Below are positions 1-11,347 of a DNA stretch of 64,000 nucleotides, piece after piece (positions within the stretch are counted from its first letter, which is position 1; every line of letters starts with the position of its first letter). Origin of the DNA: Siphonodentalium dalli. Lineage: Eukaryota; Mollusca; Scaphopoda; Gadilida; Siphonodentaliidae. The DNA is taken from contig CP136061.1 in NCBI GenBank assembly GCA_032622095.1, positions 12,787,287-12,851,286 of the forward strand, written 5' to 3'. The notes under the pieces are model-generated. The model was not told the origin of the DNA. It ran no database searches and was given only the letters and a program-made list of their open reading frames with translations. The position numbers were made by a program, and so were the translations under genes.

Positions 1-492
1 ATAGATACGGGATTTACCGAGCTGTCTAAAATGGCCGAAATCATTTGTTCCCTTCCCGATAACCCACACTGCTCACAAAATAGTGTTATTCACGGGAATT
101 TTGGGCAATAAAACAACAAGACTATAAGTGTTATTATAATATTTTAATATTCACGTTTAATTTAAAAATTACTTGCTCAAAGTAACTTATACTTATCTTT
201 ACTTAATCTGGAAGCTGGGTATATTTCCCCGATACTCGGCTTTCATCTATTTCAATATTTTAATAATACACTTCACGGTACCGTACACAATCATGGACGG
301 AGATCGTGAGAACGGCCGTCCTATTTTGGAAGATTGACGGTCAGACATCGAATCCCGTCATTAACCTTGTTACAAAAACGCTACCGCATAGCGGTAATGT
401 CACCGCGTTTGTGCGGTGCATTACCGCGTGTCACCGTGGTAACAACATTCGTTACCGCTGGTAGTGCGGTGGTACCGCGAACGTCGTGGTGG
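1..492. other. intergenic stretch, no gene seen
   Basis: AT-rich sequence without a credible coding frame. From about 371 onward it is rich in short GCGGTA/TACCGC words (for example GCTACCGCATAGCGGTAATG), which resemble the transposon that begins at 493 and may be a more diverged part of the same family. No promoter, RNA gene or splice-bounded exon was recognised. Confidence 0.5.
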
Positions 493-1992
493 TACCGCTA
501 TACTTAAAGTAATTGACCACCGATAACGTGGTGTCACCCCGTTAATATCAGGGCTGGCGATCTAGAAAATCCAGGAGGGCTATTAATAGCCCTCCTAGAT
601 ATGCCTAGGAGGGCTATAGCCCTCCTCAACTTTTAAAGTTATGATTTATTTTATCTGAGTTACTACTGCCGTTAGTTTGTCTATTTTTGATGTTGTATAA
701 CTCCATTTAAATTAATTTTCTTCATGTGGAAACAAAGTGTCCACAGAGTTGTGAATGTCAAAATCCCCCACAGTTAATTATGTATGGTGAATATTTAACT
801 ATGTTTTATATGTTGTGATAATCTATATGTACAAGAAACAAAATGTAAGAGTATTTGTACTCAACAATTTGTCAGTCGGTGTCCAACCCATGCAACGGAA
901 TTGGGTGAGTTTGTCCACATTAAAAGCATTCTCCATGAAAGTGTAATTTTACGTAAAATACACAATCAAGAACAATATTAAATCCAGTATATTTGCACTT
1001 GAATATTGACTGCTTTTTCTCTCAAAGTAATCCATATTCCATTGTTGATCGCAGACTGCTGCTTGCAGCGGTCAAGTCGCTATCTATAGATTTACTGGGT
1101 GTTTCCAATTGAGGACATAGAAAATAGTTTCTGAACTTTAATAATTGAATAACAGTGTAAACTAGAATACGTGGATACATTTAGCTAATTATATTAAAAT
1201 ATTGTCAATCGAAGCGATAAAAGACGGCTGCAAGCTAAATACAATTTTCACTGATAGGAACCGGAAACGGAACGAAAGGTTGAACTTAATTGGGACAGTG
1301 ACATTTGGTTCTCACTATCCACAAACATGTGTCATTTTATCCAGTGAAATATATTGTAAGCTCAATCTTATGAAGAGAAATTATTTATTTTGGTCATAAA
1401 ATGTGTGAGAATCGATCAAAAGATCAGATTTACGAAACAGTTCGTTCCGGAATTTACTGATTCCGCTATAATTCCCATTTGACATTACCGTCAAGTCACG
1501 CATGCGCACAGTCCCCACACTGTACAATATAATTACGATTTCGATGCAGTATTTTACTCATTAAACACAATAAAATAACTAAATAATAAATGTCCTATCG
1601 TAGACGAGGCGGGCTATAAAAAGCCCGCCTTGGAAAATTCTAGGCGGGCTGTAGGCGGGCAGCCCGCCAGCCCGCCTTGAGATTTCCAGGCCTGTAATAT
1701 GGCGGTACTATACCGCGGTATCCTCCAATACCGCGGTACTGATACCGCTTGTTAACGCGAACAAGTATGTGTGAGTAAATACCTCCCCTCAAAGAGTTCC
1801 ATGAAAATCACTGCGGTATTCAACAAAATTAATGCGGTGCCCGCTAAAAGACCGCGGTATCATTATCGCCCAATACCGTAACTCCACCGCCATGACCGTC
1901 TTGATACCGCTACCGGTTATTACCAGTATCACCGCAGTCATGACCGGGGTATCACCCTGTTTTTCTGGTCAATTACTTTGAGAATAGCGGTA
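493..1992. mobile_element. TA-flanked TIR element of the CCGCGGT family, interrupted
   Basis: The ends are inverted repeats: TACCGCTATACTTAAAGTAA at 493 and the reverse complement of a close variant ending ATAGCGGTA at 1992. A second copy in the opposite orientation lies at 26466-26854 and shows what the uninterrupted element looks like. Removing the insertion 549-1694 and one copy of its 6-bp duplication leaves about 348 bp, made largely of degenerate CCGCGGT/TACCGC words. There is no coding capacity, so this is a non-autonomous MITE. The TA at each end suggests a TA target, but the family was not identified. Confidence 0.8.
549..1694. mobile_element. nested TIR element with AGGMGGGCT terminal arrays, 6-bp TSD
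   Basis: The insertion begins CAGGGCTGG and ends CCAGGCCTG. It is flanked on both sides by TAATAT (543-548 and 1695-1700), and the empty site is visible in the sister copy near 26790-26810. Just inside each end lie several copies of a short motif: CTAGGAGGGCTA on the left, and GGCGGGCT with its complement on the right, arranged as local palindromes. Nothing coding is seen inside. The CAGGG...CCTG ends recall hAT elements, but the duplication is 6 bp rather than 8, so I leave the superfamily open. Confidence 0.75.
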
Positions 1993-2618
1993 CATGCGTC
2001 GTAGTGCAACCGCGAATCAGCGGTATGTCGCGGTATTAACGCATGTACACCTCGTTAAAAAAGGTCGCTTAATTTGAGCAGTGCTGTACATTGGGTTCAG
2101 TTCAGGTCAGTTCACCACCTGTGCACGACTGATGGCAGTGGCATCGTTAAAGGAAAAATGCAATAAGGCTTTAAGAAGTTAATATGTGTTAACTGTTACA
2201 GATTACGTGATAATATGGCCGTGCAATGGCACTGCTGTCATGATAGCACATAGGTAGTGCTTTTCCTGACTAATCGATTAGCAGATTTCGGGATCGACTA
2301 ATTTAATAATCGCGTCGACTTCGACTAGTCGATTAATCGTTTCAACACTACTTACTACATCACATATGGAACACCACTGGACTTAGGCACGCAGAAAAAT
2401 ACGACGTGGAATTAAAATTGCGCAAGCGGTAGGAGTGTGATCAAATAACACCAGCCAGGACTAGAAAAGCATTATTTTCATGCAAAATTGTTCACTTGTG
2501 ATCAGTGTTAGTGGGCAATTCAACAGTTTTAGTTAGTTGTCATATATCCTAAATTAAAATCTTGAACAGAATATGTATTTGATTCCGTGAATTTTTAATT
2601 AGTCAAACTCTTGTGCCA
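1993..2618. other. intergenic stretch with iterated CGATTAAT palindromes
   Basis: No gene seen. At about 2268-2340 the words CTAATCGATTAG, CGACTAATTTAATAATCG and CGACTAGTCGATTAATCG follow one another, a short cluster of overlapping palindromes of the kind found in transposon ends. No partner cluster was found nearby. Confidence 0.4.
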
Positions 2619-3727
2619 GTTGTCAGGTCGGGCAATTCCCAGATATAGCTACAATAGCCATATATAGCTATTGTAGCCACATTTGACTAGTGCAAAACCA
2701 CATTTTGCTTGTTTGCGTCGGAATAAGGTAACTCCGCAAGCTGTTGCAAACACAAACCCTCCGGTGCATGTTTTGACATCGATCGGTGCCACTTCCAAGA
2801 ACTCACGACTTGCAAGGCTTTGCGGAAAAGAAGATATTTAACGCTATTTTTTATAAGTATACCTTCTAAATCAGTTTTTTTAAAGAAAACTTGGAGAGTC
2901 GTGAACAAATTCTGCCCAAGTATATGCATGGTATATCCCCCATTCTACGTAATAAGTTGCATTAGCCAATCAGCTTCCCGATAACTAAAATTTTAATCTT
3001 TATTTAAATATCTACCTTGTTTGCTGAAAAAACTACGGTAAGTCGATTCGTTATGTGATACGACTTTTTGTACCACCTTCATCGTGTGGGAAAATTATAT
3101 AACAGATAAGCCAGTATGCTACTAGTAACATATAACAGTAAAGCAATATATTAACAAGCAATGTTATTGCTTAAATTAATGCAATTAAACCGCATTAAGC
3201 TTGCATATCTCCATTAACAATTTAAACAACACTAACAATAATACATCGTCTAAACTCACAATGAACAACTTCAACTAAAATTATCAAATTTCACTTGAAA
3301 AAGATTATTTTAATTTTGGGATCTGAAATTGGGAAAAACATGTCTATTTCCTATTGAGAAAGGGCCAACAAACGATCCCTGTTGCTATCCAGAATTACCC
3401 CTGATATCTTTATGATTAAGACAAAATAATGGACAATTTGACATCATAACCACGGCATTATATGTTTATTTATAATGTAGTTATGGTATAAACTCAGCAA
3501 CCCATTTATGACAGATATCCATAACTTAAAATTAGCATTTTTTTTGAAAAATGCAATTTTGCTGAATTTAACATGTGACTGATTTCGACCAAAGATACAC
3601 TATATATAACATGCGTAAGAGCGTGTGCTAGTACCGGTACACAATTTTTCAATTTCGTTAAATAATTGGTCATAAACGGACATGTATGCATTGAATTCAC
3701 CTTGTCACGTTTGATCTTTGATCTACG

Positions 3728-3896
3728 AGGTCCGGTTCCGTGGTTTCGGAGATTCAATCAGCTGGTTTTACAGTTACAAGTCAAAGTTCTGGAGTAGCAT
3801 TTACATATATGAAGCTTTTGAATATTTATTACTTCCATTTATGAAAATGCAACTCAAAAACTTTGGCAGTAGCACTAAAACCACGGAACCGGACCT
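3728..3896. repeat. fold-back element with 19-bp perfect inverted ends
   Basis: AGGTCCGGTTCCGTGGTTT at 3728-3746 is matched exactly by its reverse complement at 3878-3896, and pairing resumes inside (CAAAGTTCTGG against CTTTGGC). The loop region, with TATGAAGCTTTTGAATATT, resembles the fold-back near 33960-34140. Both are followed by an AATATGGCCGCGA word, so they are probably two members of one small palindromic family. Confidence 0.65.
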
Positions 3897-5777
3897 GGTA
3901 AACCATGGATCCAATATGGCCGCGATTTAGTGACGGCGTATACTGGCATATTTACGCATTAATTTACACCTTACACTAAAGCCGACGACATGTTGCAAAC
4001 AACGCGGCATCTCAGAAGTATAATGGAAATACGACGGCTTCGGATGAGTTAACCATCTTCCGGTGACGACCTTTTTTTATAAACACCCCGAATCTTTCTA
4101 TTATATTTGCAAATGCATTACCAGTCTTTATCTACGGTATATATATATATATATTCTTCGATTTGTTTTGACAATTTATAAGGGCATTGTGCCGACCGGC
4201 CGAAATTATATCTCGGCTAAGTTTTCTAAATTCTAATTTGCCTGGGGTCCGTGCATGTATCGTATCTACTCGACTACTAGGGAGCCGCACCAAAGCGTTA
4301 TAATGGGTATACCATAATCACCACTTACCATTAATGGCTAAACACACAACCACATCTTAGTATGAGGTAAATCTGTTGCGACGATTACTCTATATTTACT
4401 TTAAAACGTGTAGATCTAGTCATTTTTCATAACGTATTTGAAATTCCCGCTACTTTTAAAAAACCAAAGTATTGCCAATATGTGTTTCCGTATTTTTTCT
4501 GAAATATGAAGGTAGGTTTTTTATAAGTCAAAACTCCGTTAAATGCAGCCAATGAAAATGCATCTTACATCACAGGTATGTCGCCAATGCTTTCAAGATA
4601 TGGCCATGCGCACAATTTCCTCGCGAATCTTTAAGAAAATCCTTAATTTCAACGTTTTGCAGAGGCACAACGTATAAAAGTAAGTAAAAAAACTGACAAA
4701 CTTATATTTTTAACGATGTAGATGGGCAACGTGTCACTTAAATCATCGGTTGCAGTAGTCCGTAAACCTGACTTTTATTATCAGAGCATAGCTCTATAAA
4801 AGTCAGGACTGTATATCACTGAAAGCAGTACTCCGTCACTAATCATTGGTATGGACATTTACTCGACTTTTCACAAGCGATAACACACACTAAAAAATAT
4901 TATTTAACAACCAAAACTACCACATACTTGTAGATCAGAGCTTCTAGTACATTTCTAGTGTGGTGTCAATGCATGTTTCAGATGTTAGTCGTGACATTCT
5001 TCGCATAAAGCGAGAGCATATTTCTACCGCCTCGAACTTTCAGCCATTTTGTATTTGTAAAAATCCGTCAAAACAGTGAATAAGGAATCGGAAACGGAAC
5101 GAACATAATTGGATTCCGGCTATAACATGTTCTTGTTTGTTTCGAGTTTATTTTCGATTCAAATATTTTTAAACTTTAAAAGCACATATAATAACAATGG
5201 ATAACACGATGAGTTTGGAGACAACGATATATATATGTATATTCAAATGTTTTTAAAGGTTACCCATGCATATACTTTCTATTTTTGTTTTAAAATATGC
5301 ATGTTCAGACCTGCACGTTTTGAGCTTTGGTGGGGGTATTTAATTAAAATTTCATCATGGGTCATGTTGGAAGGTGCGACCTTGTTTGGATATTAATCTC
5401 ATATTAACCTCAATAATTCAGTATACTTTTAATTATCAGTGTGCTCTCGTTGCCTGTGAGCTTATTTTGACCCAAAGAGTCTATCCCCGCGTCGATTGGT
5501 AGAACATGACTATTTAAAATATGCGGAAACCGCATTAGAATGTCCTAACACACGTTAAAGTGTGCCATTAATATCATTGTCAGCATGTCTACCAACACGA
5601 AGAAAAGCCTCAATTTCCAAAAGCTGAGCATCTACCCAATACGCCAAACATATTTATGTGGCGTACATATGACCCATCGGCTGCCATTGTGTTTATATCT
5701 CCATACCTATGTGTGTGTATAGGTTCATGAGAAATAAACTTATTGATTATATATGTATATATGCATGTAACCATTTC

Positions 5778-5875
5778 ATAATCACCATCGTCATCATCCG
5801 ACATCAACATATTATTATTATTAAAATCATCATCGCCATGACATCATCATATATCATCAAATCATTTTTTTTAAG
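5778..5875. repeat. ATC/ATT trinucleotide-rich microsatellite
   Basis: Degenerate run of CATCATC, ATTATTATT and ATCATCATATATCATC words. No other content. Confidence 0.5.
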
Positions 5876-7280
5876 GGCGTGGCTAAAGTGCCTTATTGGG
5901 TGTCCAAATTGTTATTCCAACCTCTTTCGTGAAGACCAAAATGTTTACATCCTAATTGAGTGAGAATTTTCCAAATTGACACCCTAACTTACCAACTGTC
6001 GTCAAATTGTAATATATATGTAAGGTAGCCATACGGTGTTTTAGCGGCGTAGGTAATCGGCTTTAACTAATTGACGACTCTTAGACTATAATATTCAGAT
6101 AGTTGTCTCGGTTTCGACTCCATATTGTCGCCAATGCTTTGTCAACGTTATTGGCACGTATATCTTATATATATACGCATAGCGATGGCGACGTGGTCGG
6201 AACTTGGGCGTTTGATACCGAGACCACTATTTGAATATTAATGTGTGTTCCAGAACGAAAAAGTTGAAGAAAATCAACAAATTTGTTAATTTAAAAACAA
6301 TTCAAACGTTAGTGTATTCCATGCCTCAGCCCGGACATATATACCAAATTTCATTAATATCCATTGAGAAACAACGGTCCAAACATAACACTCCGTTTAC
6401 ACATTTTATTTGGAGCCGGCCACGGCCTTGGCTTACACTTTATATTGTGTCCCCACACATATCGCCACGCCCTTGGTCATTGTTTCTTTGAAATCAAACT
6501 CCATTGTTTATTAAAACTTAAAATTCAAAAAATAGTTGTTGCTGTTGCTTTCACTCGGCCGATCGTCTGATCTCCTTTCCGGTTATGTAGTTGTAAGTTC
6601 GTTCCGCCTGTTCCGTTCCGTCAATTTACTACAGATAAAGTTTTAAATGTTGACAAATTAACGGTCTCGGATTTATCTCAAAGTTCGGATTATATTTCGA
6701 GAGTCAGGTATTGTACACAATGCCTTCGTAATCTGCCATTATCACTTGATCTTACAACATAATGGTAGCAGATAAAACCATCTAGTTATATGTGAATTTG
6801 GTGATTGAAATGAGGCGGGGTAGTGTCTAATTTTTTGCCGAAATAGTTTTTCGGCAAGCAGTCTACCATGTATTTTTAAAACAACTACAAATGTCACATT
6901 TTTATTTTTTTCGTCGGGTAGCTTGTTGATACTCACTCAGAACAGATTAGTCTTCAACATAATTTATATACAATGTTTGTATTTTCATGTTATAAGTGGG
7001 AAAAAAATTCATAATAATGGAAAAGCACTTGGAGGTCGTGAATAAAGCTACGGCGGCCCAACTATTCGAGAGCGTCTAGCTCTGTTTGAATAGTTGGGTT
7101 CACCAACTACGGTTGCAGATGCAAAAACATTCTATAGGTACGACCGGAAGTCATTTATGTTGATATTGTTGGTTTTGTCGAAGTAATCGGACAATTTGCA
7201 AAAAGTGATAGTCAAATGTAGCTACAATAGCTATATATGGCTATTGTAGCTATATCTGGGAATTGCCCGACCTGGTTGTG

Positions 7281-8266
7281 GTCGGAACATGCAAATTCTG
7301 CCTTGTTCTTGAAAACCGACAACCTGATTCTGCATGTGGGAGTGATCTAAATTCAAATTTGAATGTTTTGTTAACACTGTATATAGACCAAACAGCTAAC
7401 ATAGAACATTTGTTGACAGATACCATACAAAATTGGCAAAAATGAAAATAAATAAATTTTTCAATAATTTTATTTTCCGCCAAGTTTTGATTTATGATTT
7501 TGAAAAATGTTCAAAAAAGGCGCGACACATACATCACTCGTTTACTTTTATGTCTAATATTAATATACCTCCATCTTTATCTGTCATTTTCGTAAATTCT
7601 TGTTTGATAAACTAGTTTACAAAACAAAGAGCCGAAAAACCGGCGAAAAACACACGGACGCGCCAAATGTATAATTGGATTGATAATGCGTTTAGGCCTT
7701 CCTTTTACGGCTTTTGTGAATTGCCAAACGGAAAAATATGACCGGTCCTACTAAACACCGCGGCTAATCGCTAGATACAAACTTGTTGCAATGCAGTTGA
7801 AGTTGGCAGTCCACAATGTTAAACAACTGCAACTCCACCAGTCACTAATATTATTCGTGAGTTGCAGTGAACTGGGCCCTTCTATAATTCATCATATAAG
7901 ATTTGGTCTAATAAAATTTCCAACTATATAGGATTTGGTGTTGAGTATTGCAACATTTCAATATTGGCTTAATTCATAATTTGGGTTTCTATATTTTCTT
8001 TTTAAGAGTATGGACTTTGTAAATAAAGACACTAGTAACAAGAATGACATAGCATTGATCCATATTTTATATACCGGTATTTGGTACGCTGTGCGTGCAG
8101 TAAATTATACATGATATTAATAAGAATATGGTTGAGGAACGAATACGAGTTGCATGTATTCAAATGACAATTAATGAGTCACACGTTATAACTCACACAA
8201 TGGTAACAAGTATGAATGCTGAGTGGTTGTTATATTGTTAAAGCTGTCCTCAGAATTATATGGATG
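7281..8266. other. intergenic stretch, nothing recognised
   Basis: AT-rich sequence between the 4.65-kb element and the next transposon. The open frames here are short, overlap on both strands and have no recognisable domain. Confidence 0.4.
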
Positions 8267-8274
8267 TTTGAAAT

Positions 8275-9036
8275 GGGAACGGGAAGATTCGGCGGAGGGA
8301 AGTTTCGGCCATGTATTTTTCGGCGGAGGGAAGATTCGGCAGGGAAGATTCGGCGGGGAAGATTCGGCCAGTCGTTTGATCTTACTAATTAGTGGAGGGA
8401 TTACGGCTTGGGGATTACGGCTTATGTGGGACTAAGCTTGTGTGCGCACTTATTCTTTGTTGCCACAATAACAACTAATTAGAGGGATTGTATCATTGTA
8501 GGGTCTTGATTAACTCATTTTTAGTAATGACATATTTTATTAGACTTATTAGAATGGATGAAACATATTTACACAAGCTGATAACATAAGGTGTAACAGA
8601 AATACAAACAAAACAAATAAAATACATTTATAACCGGCATTCTTTATTTGAAACATACAAAATCAACTAATAGTCTTGTCTTGTTATCTTCTTGTCTTCT
8701 TGTCGTCTTATTTCTTGCCTTGCCGATTCTGTAGATCTTGGTCACTTCTTGTAGGAATTCCGATGTTCCGATGTCCTCTTCTCTGTATTTTGCCCATAGG
8801 TCGCTGATCTTCGTATCTATTTCTGTGTATTTTTTCCTCACGTCTGTCTCGAGATCCATGGCTGCAACGGCAATTTCTACATGGGCTGCTTCAAATTGAA
8901 GAATTGGCACCAGCTTGTAGACTGATAGGCCTGATAGACTGATAAACCTAGGAAGATTCGGCCGATAAAACCCGCCGAATCTTCCATGCCGAATCTTCCC
9001 TGCCGAATCTTCCCTCCGCCGAATCTTCACGGACCC
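8275..9036. mobile_element. TIR element with GAAGATTCGGC terminal arrays, 8-bp TSD
   Basis: TTTGAAAT lies directly outside both ends (8267-8274 and 9037-9044). The left end reads GGGAACGGGAAGATTCGGCG and the right end, read inward, GGGTCCGTGAAGATTCGGCG. Each end then repeats GGGAAGATTCGGC several times (about 8281-8370 and 8947-9030), so the inverted ends are themselves short tandem arrays. A - strand frame at 8644-9030 begins inside the right array, so its N-terminus (GRFGG-like) is repeat translation. The remaining 90 or so residues look weakly helical and match nothing I know. Confidence 0.85.
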
Positions 9037-9126
9037 TTTGAAATAGACTGGTGACCATGAATCTATATTTGGTAAAACATACCAGTCTGAACTTGAAGGA
9101 AATGCTTTGCTTTCAATTTCATATAT

Positions 9127-10907
9127 GGGTCATTCTCCCAAAAGCGTATATATTATGTTCATTTCATTTTTCAAAATTGCTGCTTTATGTACAATGGAAC
9201 AAGGTTCCGTTTTTATGAAAGGGGAGTCCGTTGTATAAAATAACATGATCTATCTCCATCTTCCATTTATCTATGCATATTTATGAACCTTCAAACTAAC
9301 CAGAAGTCAGTGGTGTTACCTGTTCAAACAATGAACATTCAAGTTAGCAACACCCAAAAGACAACAAAGCGCGGATAGTGTCCGTTGATATTACACCCAA
9401 AGTTATTATTCTATACTCAATATTCATATTAAAATATATAGACATCACATCAGGTTCTGATTTTTGTAGCGGGTTGAGTGACGGTGTTGTACAACGGAAA
9501 GTGGTCAGTGGTGTTACCAACATCTAATTATTATTTATGGTAATACAAAACAGTTGAGAGTAGAATTACTGATCTTTGCCAAGTTCTGTTGCAGTCATTC
9601 TTGAAAGTCATGGGGGAGTTTTGAAATATTCCAGAAGGTTAAAGTGGATCTAAACCATCAAAACAGATTAATTAAAAATTGTATCTTTTTAAGTGTGTGG
9701 TGTTAACTCCAATATGCAGGCATGCTATCACAATTTTCCCACAAAAGCACCATAAAATTGTAAAATTTATGCAAACAAAACAACCTTGGTATAAAGCAAA
9801 GGCAGGTAAATTTGATTGTTTGTTGAAATGTCTGTGGTGTTACCATGTCAGTGGTGTTACTATAGATGCAACTTAATTGACACAATTTATAACTTGAACA
9901 TCTTAAATCTTAAGAGTTGTTTGCAGAAAAGGAATATGTTTATTGTTGTCGAAAACCTGGGTCATTTGATTCTCATAACACCAGACCTTGCATTGCACCG
10001 TGCATGGCTTGTGTTTTATGTCACACAGATAGAAGGCCACATGGGTTAAATATTTGAGTAAATGTATGAGTAGGTTATATCAACAAAGAATTGGTCTACT
10101 ATATGACAGAGATTCTCATTCAGTTTGGTCGAATAGACCTGTTCGCACACTTTAAATGGTTAGTTGAAACAGCATTCCATAGCCTTGGGTATGAGAAATA
10201 CATGTAGATGTATGGTGGTTAGACCCTTTAATATGGGTTAATATTGGAACGACTCCGAACATTAAAAATATAAACATGGTTTCCATACGATTGTACGTGG
10301 CTGTTAATAAAGGCCAAAATGGTGAATGTCATTGGTGTTACAATCGGCGTCAGTGGTGTTACTTTTTGTCAGTGGTGTTACCTGTGATTAATGATTTATC
10401 AAAATTTCCCATATGAGCTGCTTTTGCGAAGTGTGCACTTATAGACAGACAATGTATAGTCACTCCCTTACAGTTGGTGAAATGTCACATACCGCTGGTA
10501 TTCTCAGAGCCATCAGAACATGGGTACTCAACTATTGACCCACTTTACGCTTTCTCGAGTGTATGGTGCTGGTTCAACATTTCATGGGCCAGTTAATGTG
10601 CAAATTTTCACCACAATTCTATGTTAACACATCTAATCTATTTGTAGAAATATACGGAATGTGTACACCTTACGCATAGAACTACCTCATGGGGCACCAT
10701 TGTGCAGTAACACCACTGACATCGTTTATTGCGTCATCTTCTAAGAACGTTTCCTGCCTGCAAGATAAAGAGTGTCACAGTGCGCCACTATCGATAGCTT
10801 GCTGGTCACATATCTGATTTTCACTGGGGATAAAAATAGAACTTGTTGAATAGTTTGAATTTTTTTATTTTTCAAAACGAATCTATACGCTTTCGTGAGA
10901 ATGACCC
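9127..10907. mobile_element. TIR element carrying dispersed GTCAGTGGTGTTACC motifs
   Basis: GGGTCATTCTC..AAAGCGTATA at 9127 is matched in inverted form by TATACGCTTTCGTGAGAATGACCC ending at 10907 (a few mismatches). ATAT follows the right end and also precedes the left end, so a 2-4 bp duplication is possible. Inside, GTCAGTGGTGTTAC or a one- or two-base variant occurs at about 9307, 9503, 9832, 9847, 10328, 10348 and 10367, and inverted at about 10710. No coding frame of note. Confidence 0.7.
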
Positions 10908-11347
10908 ATATGTGTTCAAGTAATGAGCATTACTGGAATTTATTTACTCAAATGACCATGTTTTGACTTGAAATATTGGCATTACATTGCTATCTTGCAG
11001 GATAAATTTAAATAATCTTATTAATATACTGCTTTGAGAGGAACTAAATCTATAAGTATAAGTACAACTATATATTGGAATTTGAGTCATGAAATATCCA
11101 ACTATTAAAAATTATGGTCCTCAATAGGGGATGAGACACCACACCCCTGTCTGTATATGCCTGATGACTGGTCTTCACTACAAGTAGATGGAACACAGCA
11201 CCCCACTAACTCAATTGACGCCAATTGGTCGGCGATTACGACATTATCGAAGAGGAGCACTGCAGGTTAAAACAGGTAATTATATAAGCGAAGCTAGAAA
11301 ATATAGACAGCATGCAGGTCTGATTGTTACTGGAAGTATCCCTGAGT

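Larger units (their letters stand above)
2624..7275. mobile_element. 4.65-kb TIR transposon, 64-bp ends, 5-bp TSD
   Basis: The 64 bases at 2624-2687 reappear as the reverse complement at 7212-7275 with a single mismatch. Both ends start CAGGTCGGGCAATTCCC and contain an 11-bp-arm hairpin (GCTACAATAGC/GCTATTGTAGC). GTTGT stands immediately outside each end (2619-2623 and 7276-7280), a convincing 5-bp target duplication. The interior has no frame over 90 codons and no transposase motif that I can recognise, so it is non-autonomous or decayed. It carries its own fold-back at 3728-3896. Confidence 0.85.
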
